Below, in pieces: positions 36,601 to 38,452 of a DNA stretch of 38,452 nt. Below the pieces are notes generated by a model, which saw nothing but the letters and a program-made list of their open reading frames with translations, searched no databases and was not told the origin of the DNA. Every line of letters begins with the position of its first letter. Position 1 is the stretch's first letter. Origin of the DNA: Candidatus Woesearchaeota archaeon (GTDB lineage: Archaea; Nanobdellota; Nanobdellia; Woesearchaeales; ARS49); NCBI GenBank assembly GCA_002687275.1, contig NYZT01000043.1, positions 1 to 38,452 on the forward strand. Direction: 5' to 3'. The position numbers and the translations under genes are program-made.

Positions 36601-38226
36601 ATGCCCAAAGCACATTCACTGGCCCAAATCTTTGAACCCGTTTCTGAAAGAGTTCACTTGATTGGGTTCGAAGACGCCTACGTGTTGAGGGAACTTGAGT
36701 TTTTCTTAGGACGCGAGAGAATACTAGAAGAGAGCCGAAAGAAAAAATACGGCGAGCGGAGCAAGGTCGAGGTAAGCTTTGACCCTGACCACGTTGCAGC
36801 ACGTCAAAAATTTTTCAAGCGATTGTACTCTCCAAATAAAGTAAAGAAGACCGTCTTTGACAAGCCCCTCCCTGGCTCAAAAAAGAATCTCAGACAGTAC
36901 GCTCGGCATCGACCTTTTTTGGGTCTATGTCAGGAAATAGAGAACGCGTTTACCACGGCAGAAGAAGATCTGGAAACTCTTAAGTACCTTCCAGAAGCAA
37001 GAAGGGTGCTTTCTAGGATTGCTCAGTGCCGGGAGAACTACCATGGCATGCTTGACGTGTTGAAAACCATAACGAGCATGAAACGGTTCGCCATAGATCT
37101 CGAAACGGGTCAGATTGCTGGGCTCCAGGATATGCCCTCAGAAGACATTAGTTTTTCTACAGATACAAGCTTGTATGGCAACTTTGACAGATGGGCAACG
37201 GGAGTGGCGCACAACATTCAGGTCAAAATGAAAACGCGCTCTGTTGAGATTGCCAGGCGTGCAGGGATTGAATTCAGGCACAAGATTCTTTGCGATATCA
37301 GGGATGAGTTCCGCCACAGAGAGGGAGTGCACAATCTTCGACAGGACTTTGAGCAGATAGCCTTTCCTGTAAGATTAAACGAAAAGTACGAAGGATTCAT
37401 ATCCGGCTGCGAAGAATACAACAGGGCATTGTTTAGAGAGGTACAGGCCGAAAACGAAGGATGGCTCGATGACGAGATTGTCCTTCTAGAAGGGTTTGCT
37501 TCGCCAACGCTTCCTGAGCGAGAAGAACTGGAGCAGATGGCAAGAGAGTATCATGGCTTCGATGTTGGCCTTATGTTCGAGCCCGTCTATCCTTCTTTCG
37601 GAGGTCGCTTTGACATCAGGGGCTTGTTTCCCCCGACGTTGATGACCAAGTATGACCCAGACCTTTTTGTTCCCATAGACTTTACCACGAGGGCGGGAGA
37701 AAACAAATTTTTGATTGCAGGATTGCACAGCGGTGGAAAAAGTTTCTTCCTCGAAAACATCGTGGCACTATCCATACTGGCCCAACTCGGTGTGCGACTG
37801 CCTGCAGAATATGTGCGTCTTCCCTTGTTTAAGAATATCTTCTACTTGGGGAACCTTAGCGCACATGGAGGGGGTAGTGCGGAGACACAACTGAACGAAA
37901 TCGATGCTGTTGTCAGACGAGCCAGAAAAGGAGATCTCATAGTCATCGATGAGTTTTTGAGCAAAACCGAAGCAGAAATCGCAGCCGCACTCGCTCCGGG
38001 AGTGTTGAGCAAGCTACTCAAGTCAAAGGCCATGACTATTGTTACCTCACATAGAACGACTGACTATCAAACACTTGAACGAGATGGATGGACGTTGCTG
38101 ACGCCTGACTACAAGCGCGTCGGGAAAACCATTCGTCCAAGCTGGCGCTTGCGGCGAGGCGCTCCAGATCCCGGAGTTAACCTGGAGTACATCATGCAGC
38201 GATACGAAAAGGTTTTCAAGAGATAA
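36601..38226 (+). CDS. MutS-like ATPase without mismatch-recognition domain
   Basis: A 541-residue protein with the ABC-type ATPase of the MutS family at its C-terminus. Walker A is AGLHSGGKSFFLENIVAL (about residue 378), then QLGVRLPAEYV, a signature-like AHGGGSAETQLNEIDAVV, Walker B LIVIDEFLSKTE (about 447) and the His switch TIVTSHRTTDY. The N-terminal half is helical lever-like and lacks the MutS I Phe-x-Glu domain, so it resembles MutS2/MutS7-type branched-DNA or recombination proteins. The ATG at 36601 is selected by TATA TCTTTTAAACG (36570-36580); the frame runs back to 36520. Divergent from the PIN-like genes. Confidence 0.8.
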   Translation: MPKAHSLAQIFEPVSERVHLIGFEDAYVLRELEFFLGRERILEESRKKKYGERSKVEVSFDPDHVAARQKFFKRLYSPNKVKKTVFDKPLPGSKKNLRQYARHRPFLGLCQEIENAFTTAEEDLETLKYLPEARRVLSRIAQCRENYHGMLDVLKTITSMKRFAIDLETGQIAGLQDMPSEDISFSTDTSLYGNFDRWATGVAHNIQVKMKTRSVEIARRAGIEFRHKILCDIRDEFRHREGVHNLRQDFEQIAFPVRLNEKYEGFISGCEEYNRALFREVQAENEGWLDDEIVLLEGFASPTLPEREELEQMAREYHGFDVGLMFEPVYPSFGGRFDIRGLFPPTLMTKYDPDLFVPIDFTTRAGENKFLIAGLHSGGKSFFLENIVALSILAQLGVRLPAEYVRLPLFKNIFYLGNLSAHGGGSAETQLNEIDAVVRRARKGDLIVIDEFLSKTEAEIAAALAPGVLSKLLKSKAMTIVTSHRTTDYQTLERDGWTLLTPDYKRVGKTIRPSWRLRRGAPDPGVNLEYIMQRYEKVFKR

Positions 38227-38229
38227 GAG

Positions 38230-38325
38230 TGCCCCTGGGGAGATTTGAACTCCCGACCTACGGCTATCCTAAGCCGTCGGCGGCCATATAAGACCGTCGC
38301 TCTAACCAAGCTGAGCTACAGGGGC
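38230..38325 (-). tRNA. tRNA-Ile (anticodon UAU) with intron
   Basis: The acceptor GCCCCTG/CAGGGGC is perfectly paired. The D arm is GCTC/GAGC, the anticodon stem ACGGT/GCCGT, and the T arm GGGAG-TTCAAAT-CTCCC, with discriminator A. With the 21-base intron removed, the anticodon loop is CTTATAA, so the anticodon is TAT (Ile, AUA codon). A TATA (GTATTTAAACC, 38349-38359) is about 28 bases upstream. Confidence 0.88.
38266..38286 (-). other. archaeal tRNA intron at position 37/38
   Basis: The 21-base insert forms a canonical bulge-helix-bulge: loop bases CTTA (32-35) pair with TAGG near the intron's 3' end, with 3-base bulges on each side and an inner hairpin GGCCG/CGGCT closing a CCGA loop. 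The tRNA splicing endonuclease would cut within the bulges. Confidence 0.85.
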
Positions 38326-38412
38326 ATGGTAGCAGGAACGTTTTGTTGTGTATTTAAACCTATCTCGCATCGTGCATTGTTAAGTAAGAGGGAGCTATTT
38401 TAGCTAAAAAAA

Positions 38413-38452
38413 TTATTTCTTCTTGATTTTTCTCACTCTGGGTTTATTCCAA
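38413..38452 (-). CDS. 3' end of a gene with basic C-terminus, cut by window edge
   Basis: The minus-strand frame reads WNKPRVRKIKKK then TAA at 38413-38415, with a TTTTTTT run directly after the stop that could terminate transcription. The basic tail resembles ribosomal or RNA-binding proteins, but 12 residues are too few to name it. Confidence 0.4.
   Translation of the reverse strand, partial: WNKPRVRKIKKK

Noticed and set aside
1-38452. CRISPR arrays, rRNA genes, complete insertion sequences
   Set aside because: I looked for regularly spaced direct repeats, rRNA signatures and transposase genes and saw none.

Overview
This 38.5 kb window is archaeal chromosome. The evidence is uS12 and uS7 ribosomal proteins of archaeal type, a transcription factor B, a TrmB-family regulator, tRNA genes (one with a bulge-helix-bulge intron), and a TATA box about 25 bases upstream of the start codon of nearly every gene, which implies mostly leaderless mRNAs. 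Very tight packing, many small secreted or membrane proteins of unknown function, and a tRNA-Ile with a UAU anticodon suggest a small-genome DPANN-type archaeon (Woesearchaeota/Nanoarchaeota-like). That placement is an inference; no rRNA is present. Many starts were moved inward from the longest open frame because a TATA box fixes the transcription start.

Layout. 1-1839: a divergent pair (edge-truncated gene and a GT-A-like glycosyltransferase), then rps12-rps7. 1853-5043: five minus-strand genes for small or secreted proteins, including a large membrane-anchored surface protein and a lipoprotein. 5133-6962: TFB followed by a small zinc-finger protein resembling anti-sigma (zf-HC2) modules and a DUF456-like membrane protein. 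7008-17091: an integration hotspot. tRNA-Glu(UUC) is followed by a tyrosine recombinase, and three degenerate copies of the tRNA 3' end lie at 14632, 16369 and 17070. They divide about 10 kb into three cargo segments: (i) recombinase, Prim-Pol/CHC2-zinc/helicase replication protein, tRNA-Ala and a FecR-FecR-CHASE2/adenylate cyclase operon; (ii) a methyltransferase and a RelE-type toxin-antitoxin pair, with 16-bp inverted repeats just inside its ends; (iii) a divergent pair of small winged-helix or unknown regulators with a 14-bp inverted repeat over both promoters.

17092-23592: short genes, often convergent with 4-nt overlaps that share stop codons, including a CxxC zinc protein, a LivJ-like binding lipoprotein, 3-methyladenine DNA glycosylase (tag) and a methyltransferase. 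23672-26980: a DNA repair pair, PolX-PHP overlapping a MutY that has lost its Fe-S cysteines, then an HPF-like small protein. 27027-28841: TrmB regulator divergent from a second binding lipoprotein, with one shared TATA and an operator palindrome. 28855-33994: M32 carboxypeptidase, a membrane-protein/winged-helix operon, a 34-aa small gene, a Kazal-domain secreted protein and an alpha/beta hydrolase. 34057-38452: a lipoprotein, two tandem PIN-like paralogues with near-identical promoters, a MutS-like ATPase, intron-containing tRNA-Ile(UAU) and the 3' end of another gene.

Most unusual items: the stacked tRNA-Glu att-like sites with their cargo, a replication gene starting one base after a tRNA, the zinc-finger partner of TFB, tRNA-Ile(UAU), and cyclic-AMP-type signalling genes carried in an archaeal island. 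No CRISPR array, rRNA or complete insertion sequence was seen. The only stretch over 300 bases without an intact gene is 14064-14739, which holds gene fragments and an att-like copy.
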